From NCBI RefSeq assembly GCF_019049255.1, contig NZ_JAGMUJ010000010.1:1-63308 (forward strand): 63,308 nt of DNA, read 5' to 3'. This stretch comes from Streptomyces sp. AC558_RSS880. Its GTDB lineage: Bacteria > Actinomycetota > Actinomycetes > Streptomycetales > Streptomycetaceae. The position numbers and the translations under genes are program-made. Within the stretch, counting starts at the first letter, position 1. Each line of letters opens with the position of its first letter. Positions 33,951 through 40,865 of the stretch are shown here, one piece after another. The notes under the pieces are model-generated. The model was not told the origin of the DNA. It made no database searches and worked only from the letters and a program-made list of their open reading frames with translations.

Positions 33951-34822
33951 GCCGCCGCCTCCTCGGCGCCCCGCATGATCCACAGTGCCCACCACAGCCC
34001 CAGGCCCTCCAGCACCCCGCCGGCCGCCAGACAGGCCAGTCCCGACGGTGTGTGCAGCAGGACGCGCAGCGGGTCGGCGCCGAGAGCCGCACCGAGCGCC
34101 AGGCCCACGACCGGGAGCCCGGCGAGCAGCACCGCCGTCGCGCGGGCGCCGGCCAACTGGGCACGCAGATCGGCCCGCTGGTCCCGTTCGGCACGCAGCG
34201 CCGCTTCCAGCCGGTCGAGCCCGGCCGCGAGCCCGGCTCCCTGGTCCACCGCCACCCGCCAGCACGCGGCGAGTCCCCGCAGCCCTTCGGCACCCGGCCG
34301 CCGTGCCGCCTCCGCGAGCGCCTTCGGGACGTCCCCGCCGAAGCGCGCCGCCGCCAGCACCGTCGCCTGCATGTCACCGAGCCCACCGGAGTCCCGCGCG
34401 GCCGACAGCAGCGCCTCACCCGGTTGCCGCCCGGCGCGCACCTCCCCGGCGAGCGCCCCGCACAACGCGATCACCGCGTCGCCACGGTCCTCCCGCGCCC
34501 GGCGTTCCCCGGCGGCCCGCCGCACCCGCCTCAGCAGAAGCACCCCGGCCGCCCCCGCGACGACCGGCAGCGGCGACGTGCCCAGCACCGCCGACACCAG
34601 GCCGGCGGCCAACGACCACCACTCGGCCCGCAGCCGCCCGCGCACCCGTCCCCACGTCCGGATCATCCGGGGCCACCCCGGCGGTCCGCCGCCCACCTCG
34701 CCTCCGCCGGCCAGCAGCAGTCGCGCCCGCCCGGCCCCGGCACGCCCGCCGCCCAGCAGCCAGGCCGCGGTCCCCAGGCACGCCACGGCCGCCCCCGTCG
34801 ACACCTCGGTCGTCCCGTTCAT
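33947..34822 (-). CDS. tadB: TadB-like type II secretion F family membrane protein
   Basis: 291 aa from ATG 34822, overlapping the tadA stop by 4 nt. Helices near 10-25 (AAVACLGTAAWLLGGG), 68-98 (SLAAGLVSAVLGTSPLPVVA, GAAGVLLLRRV), cytosolic GspF domain (DAVIALCGALAGEVRAGRQP, GEALLSAARDSGGLGDMQA, RFGGDVPKALAEAARRPGAE), and C-terminal helices LAGLPVVGLALGAALGADPL and GLACLAAGGVLEGLGLWWAL. Partner of TadC in the inner-membrane platform. Confidence 0.88.
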   Translation of the reverse strand: MNGTTEVSTGAAVACLGTAAWLLGGGRAGAGRARLLLAGGGEVGGGPPGWPRMIRTWGRVRGRLRAEWWSLAAGLVSAVLGTSPLPVVAGAAGVLLLRRVRRAAGERRAREDRGDAVIALCGALAGEVRAGRQPGEALLSAARDSGGLGDMQATVLAAARFGGDVPKALAEAARRPGAEGLRGLAACWRVAVDQGAGLAAGLDRLEAALRAERDQRADLRAQLAGARATAVLLAGLPVVGLALGAALGADPLRVLLHTPSGLACLAAGGVLEGLGLWWALWIMRGAEEAAA

Positions 34823-36054
34823 CCCACGGTCCTCTCGCCCGGTCCGCCGTCGTACCCGGTCCTCTCGCCCGGTCCGCCGGCGTCCCCGTTCCGGAGCAGC
34901 TCCCGCAGGCGCTGCCATCCCCGCTCCCGGGTGAAGGCCTGCGGGCCCCACCGCAGCGCCGGCACCGTCCGCACCAACCCCGACTGGTCCCGTTCCAGCA
35001 CGTGCACCTCCGCGATCCGCCGCCGCCCGCTCCGGTCGCGTACGAGGTGCAGCACCACCGAGAGGGCTGCCGCCACCTGACTGTGCAGGGCGAACCGGTC
35101 GAGTCCGGCGGCCGTGCCGAGCGCCTCCAGCCGGGCCGGCACGTCGGTGGCGGCGTTGGCATGGACCGTTCCCGAGCCGTCGTGGCCCGTGTTGAGGGCG
35201 GCCAGCAGATGGATCACCTCCGGGCCGCGCACCTCACCGACGACCAGCCGGTCCGGCCGCATCCGCAGCGCCTGCCGCACCAGGTCCTCGAGAGTGACGA
35301 GGCCCGCGCCCTCCTGGTTGGCGGGTCTGGTCTCCAGGCGCACGACGTGCGGGTGATCGGGCCGCAGTTCCGCCGAGTCCTCGGCCAGGACGATGCGCTC
35401 GTCCGGCCCGACCAGCCCCAGCAGCGCGCTCAGCAAGGTCGTCTTGCCGCTGCCGGTGCCCCCGCTGACGAGGAACGACAGCCGCGCGTCCAGCAGTGCC
35501 CGCAGCACGCGGTCCCCACCCGGCGGGACCGTCCCTGCCGCCACGAGCTCGTCGAGGGTGAAGGCACGCGGTCGTACGACCCGTAGCGACAGGCAGGTGC
35601 AGCCGACGGCCACCGGGGGCAGTACCGCGTGCAGTCTGGTCCCGTCGGGCAGCCGCGCGTCGACCCAGGGCCGGGCGTCGTCCAGGCGCCGGCCGGCCAC
35701 GGCGGCGAGCCGCTGGGCGAGGCGCCGGACGGCCGTCTCGTCGGGGAAGGCCACCTCTGTCAGTTCCAGCCCTCCGCCCCGGTCCACCCAGACCCGGTCC
35801 GGCGCCGACACCAGCACGTCGGTCACCGAGGGCTCGGACAGGAGCCGCTCCAGCGGCCCGCTGCCGACCAGCTCGGACCGCAACTGCTCGGCCGCCCCGA
35901 GCACTTCTGCGTCACCGAGCACCCGCCCCTGGTCACGCAGCGCCTGCGCCACCCGCGCGGGCGTCGGCTCGGCCCCGCTCTCCGCCAGCCACCGCCGCAC
36001 CCCGTCGAGCAGGCCGGGAGGCATGACCGCCGCGCTCATCACCGGCCTCCTCAT
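34819..36054 (-). CDS. tadA: TadA/CpaF-type secretion ATPase
   Basis: 411 aa; internal ATG/GTG starts shortly after 36054 are possible. N-terminal domain with SEPSVTDVLVSAPDRVWVDR, Walker A VSGGTGSGKTTLLSALLGL (about 195-213), Asp box LAEDSAELRPDHPHVVRLET, Walker B RMRPDRLVVGEVRGPEV, His box GHDGSGTVHAN. Hexameric ATPase that powers pilin assembly. The last 20 residues contain a duplicated GGPGERT peptide from a 30-bp DNA repeat. Start overlaps the cpaE-like gene by 4 nt. Confidence 0.93.
   Translation of the reverse strand: MRRPVMSAAVMPPGLLDGVRRWLAESGAEPTPARVAQALRDQGRVLGDAEVLGAAEQLRSELVGSGPLERLLSEPSVTDVLVSAPDRVWVDRGGGLELTEVAFPDETAVRRLAQRLAAVAGRRLDDARPWVDARLPDGTRLHAVLPPVAVGCTCLSLRVVRPRAFTLDELVAAGTVPPGGDRVLRALLDARLSFLVSGGTGSGKTTLLSALLGLVGPDERIVLAEDSAELRPDHPHVVRLETRPANQEGAGLVTLEDLVRQALRMRPDRLVVGEVRGPEVIHLLAALNTGHDGSGTVHANAATDVPARLEALGTAAGLDRFALHSQVAAALSVVLHLVRDRSGRRRIAEVHVLERDQSGLVRTVPALRWGPQAFTRERGWQRLRELLRNGDAGGPGERTGYDGGPGERTVG
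34827..34886. repeat. 30-bp tandem repeat at the tadA 3' end
   Basis: Units 34827-34856 and 34857-34886, both beginning CGGTCCTCTCGCCCGGTCCG. They encode the duplicated GGPGERT tail of TadA. The last few bases of tadB's start region lie just beyond, so the expansion left the ATGA coupling intact. Confidence 0.8.
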
Positions 36055-37157
36055 GCCGCCCTCGCCTCCACCAGCGCCCGCTCCCAGAACTCCTTGCAGA
36101 AACGGGCCAGCGGGCCCCGGCCCGAGGCCCCGGGCGGCCGGCCCGACTCGTACGGGCGTCGCAGGGCGGGCTCGACGGGCACGTCTCCGGCGAGGGGCAG
36201 CCCGAGCAGCCGGGCCACCTCGCGGTCGTTCAGTCCCGGCGCGTACGGCCCGCGCACCGCCACCCGCAGATCACGCAGGACCATGCCCACGGCGGAGGCG
36301 ACGCGGCCCGCCGCCGCGACGGCGCGCAGTTCCGCGGGGACCACGAGGAGCCCGAGGTCGAGCTGGGCGAGGACCTCGGCGACACCGTCGTCGACGCGGC
36401 GCGGCAGGTCGACCACGACGGTGCCGCCCCCGCGCCGCGCCGCGGCGAGCACCGCTCGCACGGCCCTGGGCGGTACGGCGAGACAGTCGCCGCGGTCCCA
36501 GCTGAGCACCCGCAGCGAGTGCAGTTCCGGCAGCGACTCCTCCAGGGCGCCGCCGCCGACCCGGCCGTGTGACGCGGCGAACGCCGGCCAGCGCAGCCCT
36601 TTGGCCGTCTCGCCCCCGAGGGCCACGTCGAGTCCGCCGCCCAGCGGATCGGCGTCCACGAGAAGGGTGCGCAGTCCCTCCCGCGCGGAGGTGACGGCGA
36701 GCGCGCACGCGAGCGTGGACGCTCCGGCGCCGCCCCGGCCGCCGATGACGCCGACGGTCAGGGCGGGCCGTCCGACGCCTTCGGCCACGTCGGCGATGCG
36801 GTCGACCAGCCACTGCTCGCCGTCGGGCAGCATCAGGACGTGGTCGGCGCCGATCTCGACGGCCCGCCGCCAGACCCCGGGATCGTCCTGGTCGCGGCCG
36901 ACCAGCACCACTCCCGGCCGGCGTGCCGCCCCGCGCACCCGTCGCGCGGCGTCGTCCCCGACCAGGACGAGTGGTGCGGCCTCCCAGCTGCCCCTCGGTT
37001 CCGGCACCGTGTGATGGACCTCCGGTGTGGCGCCGGCCGCCGCGCACAGGCGCAGCAGGTCGTCGAGGAGCCCGGCGTCCTCGGTGACGATCAGCGGTGC
37101 GCCCGGCCTGCCTCCTCCGGTGGCCGGCGGCGGATCGTGGGTGATGGTTCCGGACAT
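36051..37157 (-). CDS. CpaE/Ssd-like MinD-family protein, first gene of the Tad operon
   Basis: 368 aa from ATG 37157, with AAAGGGGG 6 nt upstream. The N-terminal part (about 20-120) is a response-regulator-like domain (PLIVTEDAGLLDDLLRLCAA). The C-terminal part is a ParA/MinD ATPase in which the P-loop reads GVIGGRGGAGASTLACAL, with Ser in place of the usual Lys after GxG; the second Walker A Lys is also absent. LLVDADPLGGGLDVALGG follows. It corresponds to Rv3660c (Ssd) and CpaE, thought to place the pilus machine or influence septation. Head of an operon whose members overlap by 4 nt. Confidence 0.88.
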   Translation of the reverse strand: MSGTITHDPPPATGGGRPGAPLIVTEDAGLLDDLLRLCAAAGATPEVHHTVPEPRGSWEAAPLVLVGDDAARRVRGAARRPGVVLVGRDQDDPGVWRRAVEIGADHVLMLPDGEQWLVDRIADVAEGVGRPALTVGVIGGRGGAGASTLACALAVTSAREGLRTLLVDADPLGGGLDVALGGETAKGLRWPAFAASHGRVGGGALEESLPELHSLRVLSWDRGDCLAVPPRAVRAVLAAARRGGGTVVVDLPRRVDDGVAEVLAQLDLGLLVVPAELRAVAAAGRVASAVGMVLRDLRVAVRGPYAPGLNDREVARLLGLPLAGDVPVEPALRRPYESGRPPGASGRGPLARFCKEFWERALVEARAA

Positions 37158-37737
37158 GTTCGTCCCCCTTTGCTGCATCTCTCGCGCAGCCCCTGCGGCC
37201 CCGCGATTCCCAGATGTGCGAAGAGCCGGCAAGCGGTTCTCCTTTGAACGGCCGGCGGAAACCGGCCGTACGCGCCCCGACAAACGGAACCGGGTGTGAA
37301 CTCGCGGCGAACGGGCGCGTCGGAATCACGATGCGGCGATCCGGAAAAGCATGTGGATCTTGGTCGATAACTGTGGACGAGTCGACGCCTGTGAATATCG
37401 CGGTCACCCATACCGGTGAGTCCCGCACACCCCCTGTGCGACTCCCGTAGAGCAGTCCGACGACTACCGCGGGTAACTACTCATGCTCATGACAGAAGGA
37501 AGCGCGCCCGGTACCGACGAGGTGCACCAACCACGAGAAGAAGGGAGAAAACCCACCCGGACATGCGACGACCCCCGCCGGGGGGGAGAGCGGGGGTCGT
37601 CCCCACGGCCGACTCGGGGGGGGGAGGAGTCGGACCGGGTTAGCACGGTCGCGAACGATCCGTGACTTCCATGGTGTACCCGAGAGCCCTCTCAGGCAAA
37701 CCCACACGCCCCACCTTACGCCGAATGGGCTGCGCCT
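37158..37737. other. 580-bp intergenic region with a run of four hairpins
   Basis: Divergent gap between the Tad operon and the HAD gene. The left half (37160-37480) is relatively AT-rich and should hold promoters for both sides. The right half is highly structured: hairpin 1 at 37567-37601 (12-bp perfect arms GACGACCCCCGC / GCGGGGGTCGTC), hairpin 2 at 37609-37633 (CCGACTC/GAGTCGG), hairpin 3 at 37645-37663 (ACGG-TCG with CGAA tetraloop), hairpin 4 at 37680-37696 (CCGAGA/TCTC-GG). It could be a 5' leader of the HAD gene or a separate small RNA. No ORF is supported. Confidence 0.6.
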
Positions 37738-38571
37738 ATGCTCAAGGACGTGGAAAACCACTCGATGCCCCGCACAGCCGCCTTCTTTGACCTGGACAAG
37801 ACGGTCATTGCGAAGTCGAGCACGCTCACGTTCAGCAAGTCGTTCTATCAAGGCGGCCTGATCAACCGCAGGGCTGTCCTGCGCACCGCGTACTCCCAGT
37901 TCGTGTTCCTGGCCGGCGGCGCCGATCACGACCAGATGGAGCGGATGCGCAAGTACCTGTCCGCGCTGTGCCGCGGCTGGAACGTCCAGCAGGTCAAGGA
38001 GATCGTCGCCGAGACGCTGCACGACCTGATCGACCCGATCATCTACGACGAGGCCGCCACCCTCATCGAGCAGCACCACACCGCGGGACGCGACGTCGTG
38101 ATCGTGTCCACGTCGGGCGCCGAGGTGGTCGAGCCGATCGGCGAACTGCTCGGCGCGGACCGCGTGGTGGCCACCCGCATGGTCGTCGGCGACGACGGGT
38201 GCTTCACCGGCGAGGTGGAGTACTACGCGTACGGCCCGACCAAGGCCGAGGCGGTCAGGGAGCTGGCCGAGTCGGAGGGCTACGACCTGGCCCGCTGCTA
38301 CGCCTACAGCGACTCGGTGACCGATGTGCCGATGCTGGAGTCCGTGGGTCACCCGCACGCCGTGAACCCGGACCGCGCGCTGCGCCGGGAGGCTCTCGCG
38401 CGGGAGTGGCCGATCCTCGACTTCCACCGGCCGGTACGGCTCAAACAGCGCTTCCCCGCGTTCTCCGTACCGCCGCGCCCCGCCCTGGTCGCGGCGGCGG
38501 CCATAGGCGCCGCGGCGGCCACCGCGGGCCTCGTCTGGTACGCGAGCCGGCGCCGCACGACGGTGGCCTGA
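37738..38571 (+). CDS. HAD-IB family phosphatase with C-terminal membrane anchor
   Basis: 277 aa; later starts at 37750 (GTG) or 37765 (ATG, MPRTAAFFDLDKT) are equally possible. HAD motifs: FFDLDKTVIAK (nucleophile Asp and +2 Asp), STSGAEVVEPI (motif II Ser/Thr), GPTKAEAVREL (motif III Lys), YAYSDSVTDVPMLESVG (motif IV). The C-terminus adds a helix ALVAAAAIGAAAATAGLVWY and a basic tail, so the enzyme should sit on the inner face of the membrane. SerB/phosphatidate-phosphatase-like relatives suggest dephosphorylation of a small metabolite or lipid. Positional counterpart of Rv3661. Confidence 0.9.
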   Translation: MLKDVENHSMPRTAAFFDLDKTVIAKSSTLTFSKSFYQGGLINRRAVLRTAYSQFVFLAGGADHDQMERMRKYLSALCRGWNVQQVKEIVAETLHDLIDPIIYDEAATLIEQHHTAGRDVVIVSTSGAEVVEPIGELLGADRVVATRMVVGDDGCFTGEVEYYAYGPTKAEAVRELAESEGYDLARCYAYSDSVTDVPMLESVGHPHAVNPDRALRREALAREWPILDFHRPVRLKQRFPAFSVPPRPALVAAAAIGAAAATAGLVWYASRRRTTVA

Positions 38572-38735
38572 CCGCGAACCGCCCCGCCGATCGCCGACCG
38601 CGAACGCCCCGCCGATGCCCGTTCGAGACGGATTTGGCACTAAAAGTAAAGAAGCAGGATGAAGACTTCCGCTTGCTTCGCACCCGGAGTACAAAGGACT
38701 TGACGGCCCGCGAGACCGAGGACATCCGCGAGGAT

Positions 38736-38889
38736 CACCTTCACCAACGCATTCATGGCCCCACGGACCGCGCATGAACACCGGGAACCCACGCGACGTC
38801 GACCCGTCGATTACGGGCCAGCCGCACCAGGTGACGGGCGAAGTTCCCGACCTGATGGGCACATATCGAGGACGCTTGGTAACGCGGTG
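38736..38889. ncRNA. Candidate 6S-like regulatory RNA (rod-shaped)
   Basis: The 384-bp gap between the HAD and Fic-like genes can fold into one long irregular rod. Closing pairs are CACC (38736-38739)/GGTG (38886-38889), then ACCAA (38743-38747)/TTGGT (38876-38880), GC/GC and GCCC (38758-38761)/GGGC (38857-38860). A large asymmetric bubble follows (21 nt left, 8 nt right), then GGGAAC (38783-38788)/GTTCCC (38843-38848) and a GC-rich apex. A rod with a central bubble is the 6S RNA architecture. In S. coelicolor a 6S-like RNA (scr3559) was reported at what I believe is this same gap. Strand and ends are not settled; no convincing promoter was found. Confidence 0.5.
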
Positions 38890-38898
38890 GACATGCCA

Positions 38899-38926
38899 GC
38901 GGCGGTACGAGTACTCGTACCGCCGC
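38899..38926. terminator. 28-bp perfect palindrome, bidirectional terminator
   Basis: Perfect dyad; arms GCGGCGGTACGAGT and its exact complement, giving a 12-bp stem with a GTAC loop. It is 30 bp past the stop of the Fic-like gene (minus strand) and just after the 6S-like rod (plus strand), so it can end both. Its core GTACGAG/CTCGTAC is also present in the palindrome over the start of the same gene. Confidence 0.75.
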
Positions 38927-38955
38927 ATCTCTGTCCGGTTTCCGCCCGGCCCCTC

Positions 38956-39780
38956 TTACGCGGCCCCGCGCTGGAGCGCCTCGCACACGGCCGTCGACTC
39001 GCGCGCCCCCAGCTCGATCGCGCGCCCACAATGGGCGATCCAGGCCGCCACACCCTCGGGGGTGCCGGAGACATAACCCTCCAGCGCCCCGATGTAGGCC
39101 TCCCGGCCCAGCTCGGCGTGCCCGACCTCGGCCGGGCAGACCGACTTGGGGTCGAGTCCGCTGCCGACCAGGACGATGCGTTCGGCCGCACGCGCGACCA
39201 GGCCGTTGTGGGAGGTGAAGGGGCGCAGCGCGAGAAGTTCGCCGTGGACGACGGCGGCCGTCACCAACGCCGGGGCGGAACCGCCCGCGATGATCAGCCC
39301 GGACAGCCCGTCCAGCCGGCCGTGCGCCTCCGCGGCGCTCGGCAGAGCGAGCCCGATCAGCGGCTCGTCGACCGGTTCGCCCTCCTGGCGGGGCCGCCCG
39401 ACCCGCTCGGCCTTGTCGGCCGCCGCGACCAGGTGCAGCCGGGCCAGGACCCGCAGAGGCGACTGCCGCCAGATGGACAGCAACTGCCCCGCCTCGGCGG
39501 TCAGCCGCAGCGCCGCACCCATCGTGCGGGCGTCGGCGTCACCACTGAAGTCGCTGCGCCGGCGCACCTCCTCCAGGGCCCAGTCGGCGCCCGACAGCGC
39601 CGCCGAGCCACGGGCGCCGCGCAGCGCCGCCTCGGAGGTGATCTCGTTGCTGCGCCGCCGCATGACCCGGTGCCCGTAGACCCGGTCCACGGCCTTGCGC
39701 ACGGACTCCACGGAGTCGGCCACTCCGGGCAGGGAGCCCAGGGCGGCGAGCGGGTCGGCGGTCGCACCTGTCGTACTCAT
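38956..39780 (-). CDS. Fic-like protein with degenerate active-site motif
   Basis: 274 aa from ATG 39780 (MSTTGATADPLAALGSLPGV). The body is all-helical. VVHGELLALRPFTSHNGLVARAAE (about residues 180-203) aligns with the Fic core HPFxxGNGRxxR, but reads R-PF-TSHNGLVAR: the catalytic His is Arg and the GNGR loop is HNGL. AMP transfer by the normal mechanism is therefore unlikely. Such proteins are often labelled oxidoreductase in Streptomyces without basis. The start codon sits in a perfect palindrome and TAGTGT (39793-39788) is 7 nt upstream of it, so the message may be leaderless. Function unknown. Confidence 0.75.
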   Translation of the reverse strand: MSTTGATADPLAALGSLPGVADSVESVRKAVDRVYGHRVMRRRSNEITSEAALRGARGSAALSGADWALEEVRRRSDFSGDADARTMGAALRLTAEAGQLLSIWRQSPLRVLARLHLVAAADKAERVGRPRQEGEPVDEPLIGLALPSAAEAHGRLDGLSGLIIAGGSAPALVTAAVVHGELLALRPFTSHNGLVARAAERIVLVGSGLDPKSVCPAEVGHAELGREAYIGALEGYVSGTPEGVAAWIAHCGRAIELGARESTAVCEALQRGAA

Positions 39781-39790
39781 GAGTACGACA
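39769..39790 (-). promoter_or_regulatory. 22-bp perfect palindrome over the start codon of the Fic-like gene
   Basis: Arms TGTCGTACTCA and its complement meet inside the ATG (39780-39778). On the minus strand TAGTGT at 39793-39788 overlaps one arm and fits a -10 hexamer placed for transcription start at the A of the ATG. It may be a repressor site covering the promoter and start. Confidence 0.65.
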
Positions 39791-39844
39791 CTACGCACCC
39801 CCGGCGCCCACCCCACGAAGGAGTGGTCTTCTTCACGTCCGGCC

Positions 39845-39873
39845 GTGACGCACAGCTACCTTTCCATTACTCT
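39845..39873 (+). promoter_or_regulatory. Probable promoter of the CooC-like gene
   Basis: GTGACG (39845-39850, 4 of 6 to TTGACA) and TACTCT (39868-39873, TANNNT) with a 17-nt spacer. Expected start of transcription is about 39880-39882, at or within 2 nt of the ATG 39882. Confidence 0.5.
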
Positions 39874-39881
39874 TGGTGAAC

Positions 39882-40862
39882 ATGAAAATTGCTTTCGTGG
39901 GAAAGGGCGGCAGCGGAAAGACGACCCTGTCCTCCCTGTTCGTCCGTCATCTCGCGGCCGTCGGCGCCCCGGTCGTCGCGGTGGACGCCGACATCAACCA
40001 GCACCTCGGGACCGCGCTGGGCCTGGACGAGGCGGAGGCGGCCGCGCTGCCCGCGATGGGCGAGCACCTGCCGCTGATCAAGGACTACCTGCGTGGCACC
40101 AATCCGCGCATCGCGTCCGCCGAGACGATGATCAAGACCACTCCGCCCGGCGAGGGCTCCCGGCTGCTGCGGGTGCGCGAGGACAATCCGGTCTACGACG
40201 CCTGTGCGCGGCCGGTGGAACTCGACGGCGGAGCCGTCCGTTTGATGGTCACCGGCCCCTTCACCGACGCCGACCTGGGGGTCGCCTGCTACCACTCCAA
40301 GACCGGAGCGGTGGAGCTGTGCCTGAACCACCTGGTGGACGGCCCCGACGAGTACGTCGTGGTCGACATGACGGCCGGCTCGGACTCCTTCGCCTCCGGC
40401 ATGTTCACCCGCTTCGACATCACGTTCCTCGTGGCCGAGCCGACCCGGAAGGGGGTCTCCGTCTACCGCCAGTACAAGGAGTACGCCCGCGACTTCGGCG
40501 TCACCCTGAAGGTCGTCGGCAACAAGGTGCAGGGTCCGGACGACCTCGACTTCCTCCGCGCGGAGACCGGGGAGGACCTGCTGGTGACGGTGGGGCACTC
40601 GGACTGGGTCCGGGCCATGGAGAAGGGCCGGCCACCCCGGTTCGACCTCCTGGAGGAGCCCAACCGGCACGCGCTGCGTCTGCTGCACTCGGCCGCCGAC
40701 GCGACGTACGGGTCGCGTGACCGCGAGCGTTACACCCGCCAGATGGCGCACTTCCATCTGAAGAACGCCCGGTCGTGGGGTGACGAGCGCACCGGGACCG
40801 ACCTGGCGGCCCAGATCGATCCCGGTTTCGTGCTCGGCGAGGACGTCACGGCGTCCGCCTGA
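39882..40862 (+). CDS. CooC/ArsA/MinD-class P-loop ATPase
   Basis: 326 aa from ATG 39882. MKIAFVGKGGSGKTTLSSLF: the deviant Walker A with signature Lys (KGGSGKTT) of SIMIBI ATPases. VVAVDADINQHLGTALGL (switch I/A'), YVVVDMTAGSDSFASGMFTR (Walker B), and VVGNKVQGPDDLDFL (base specificity, NK). The overall layout is that of CooC-type maturation ATPases that insert metals, though no enzyme partner is nearby. Cys in DACARPVELDG and VACYHSK could bind metal. Probably near-leaderless. Divergent from the Fic-like gene with about 100 bp between. Confidence 0.88.
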   Translation: MKIAFVGKGGSGKTTLSSLFVRHLAAVGAPVVAVDADINQHLGTALGLDEAEAAALPAMGEHLPLIKDYLRGTNPRIASAETMIKTTPPGEGSRLLRVREDNPVYDACARPVELDGGAVRLMVTGPFTDADLGVACYHSKTGAVELCLNHLVDGPDEYVVVDMTAGSDSFASGMFTRFDITFLVAEPTRKGVSVYRQYKEYARDFGVTLKVVGNKVQGPDDLDFLRAETGEDLLVTVGHSDWVRAMEKGRPPRFDLLEEPNRHALRLLHSAADATYGSRDRERYTRQMAHFHLKNARSWGDERTGTDLAAQIDPGFVLGEDVTASA

Positions 40863-40865
40863 CGC

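Noticed and set aside
37370..37385. TGTGGACGA resembled a DnaA box
   Set aside because: Single copy with one mismatch, no cluster, and no dnaA/dnaN nearby, so not an origin.
37660..37700. CCCTCTCAGGCAAACCC resembled the 3' end of a glycine riboswitch
   Set aside because: The upstream conserved core and the second aptamer half are absent; only the CTCTCAGGCAAA string matches.
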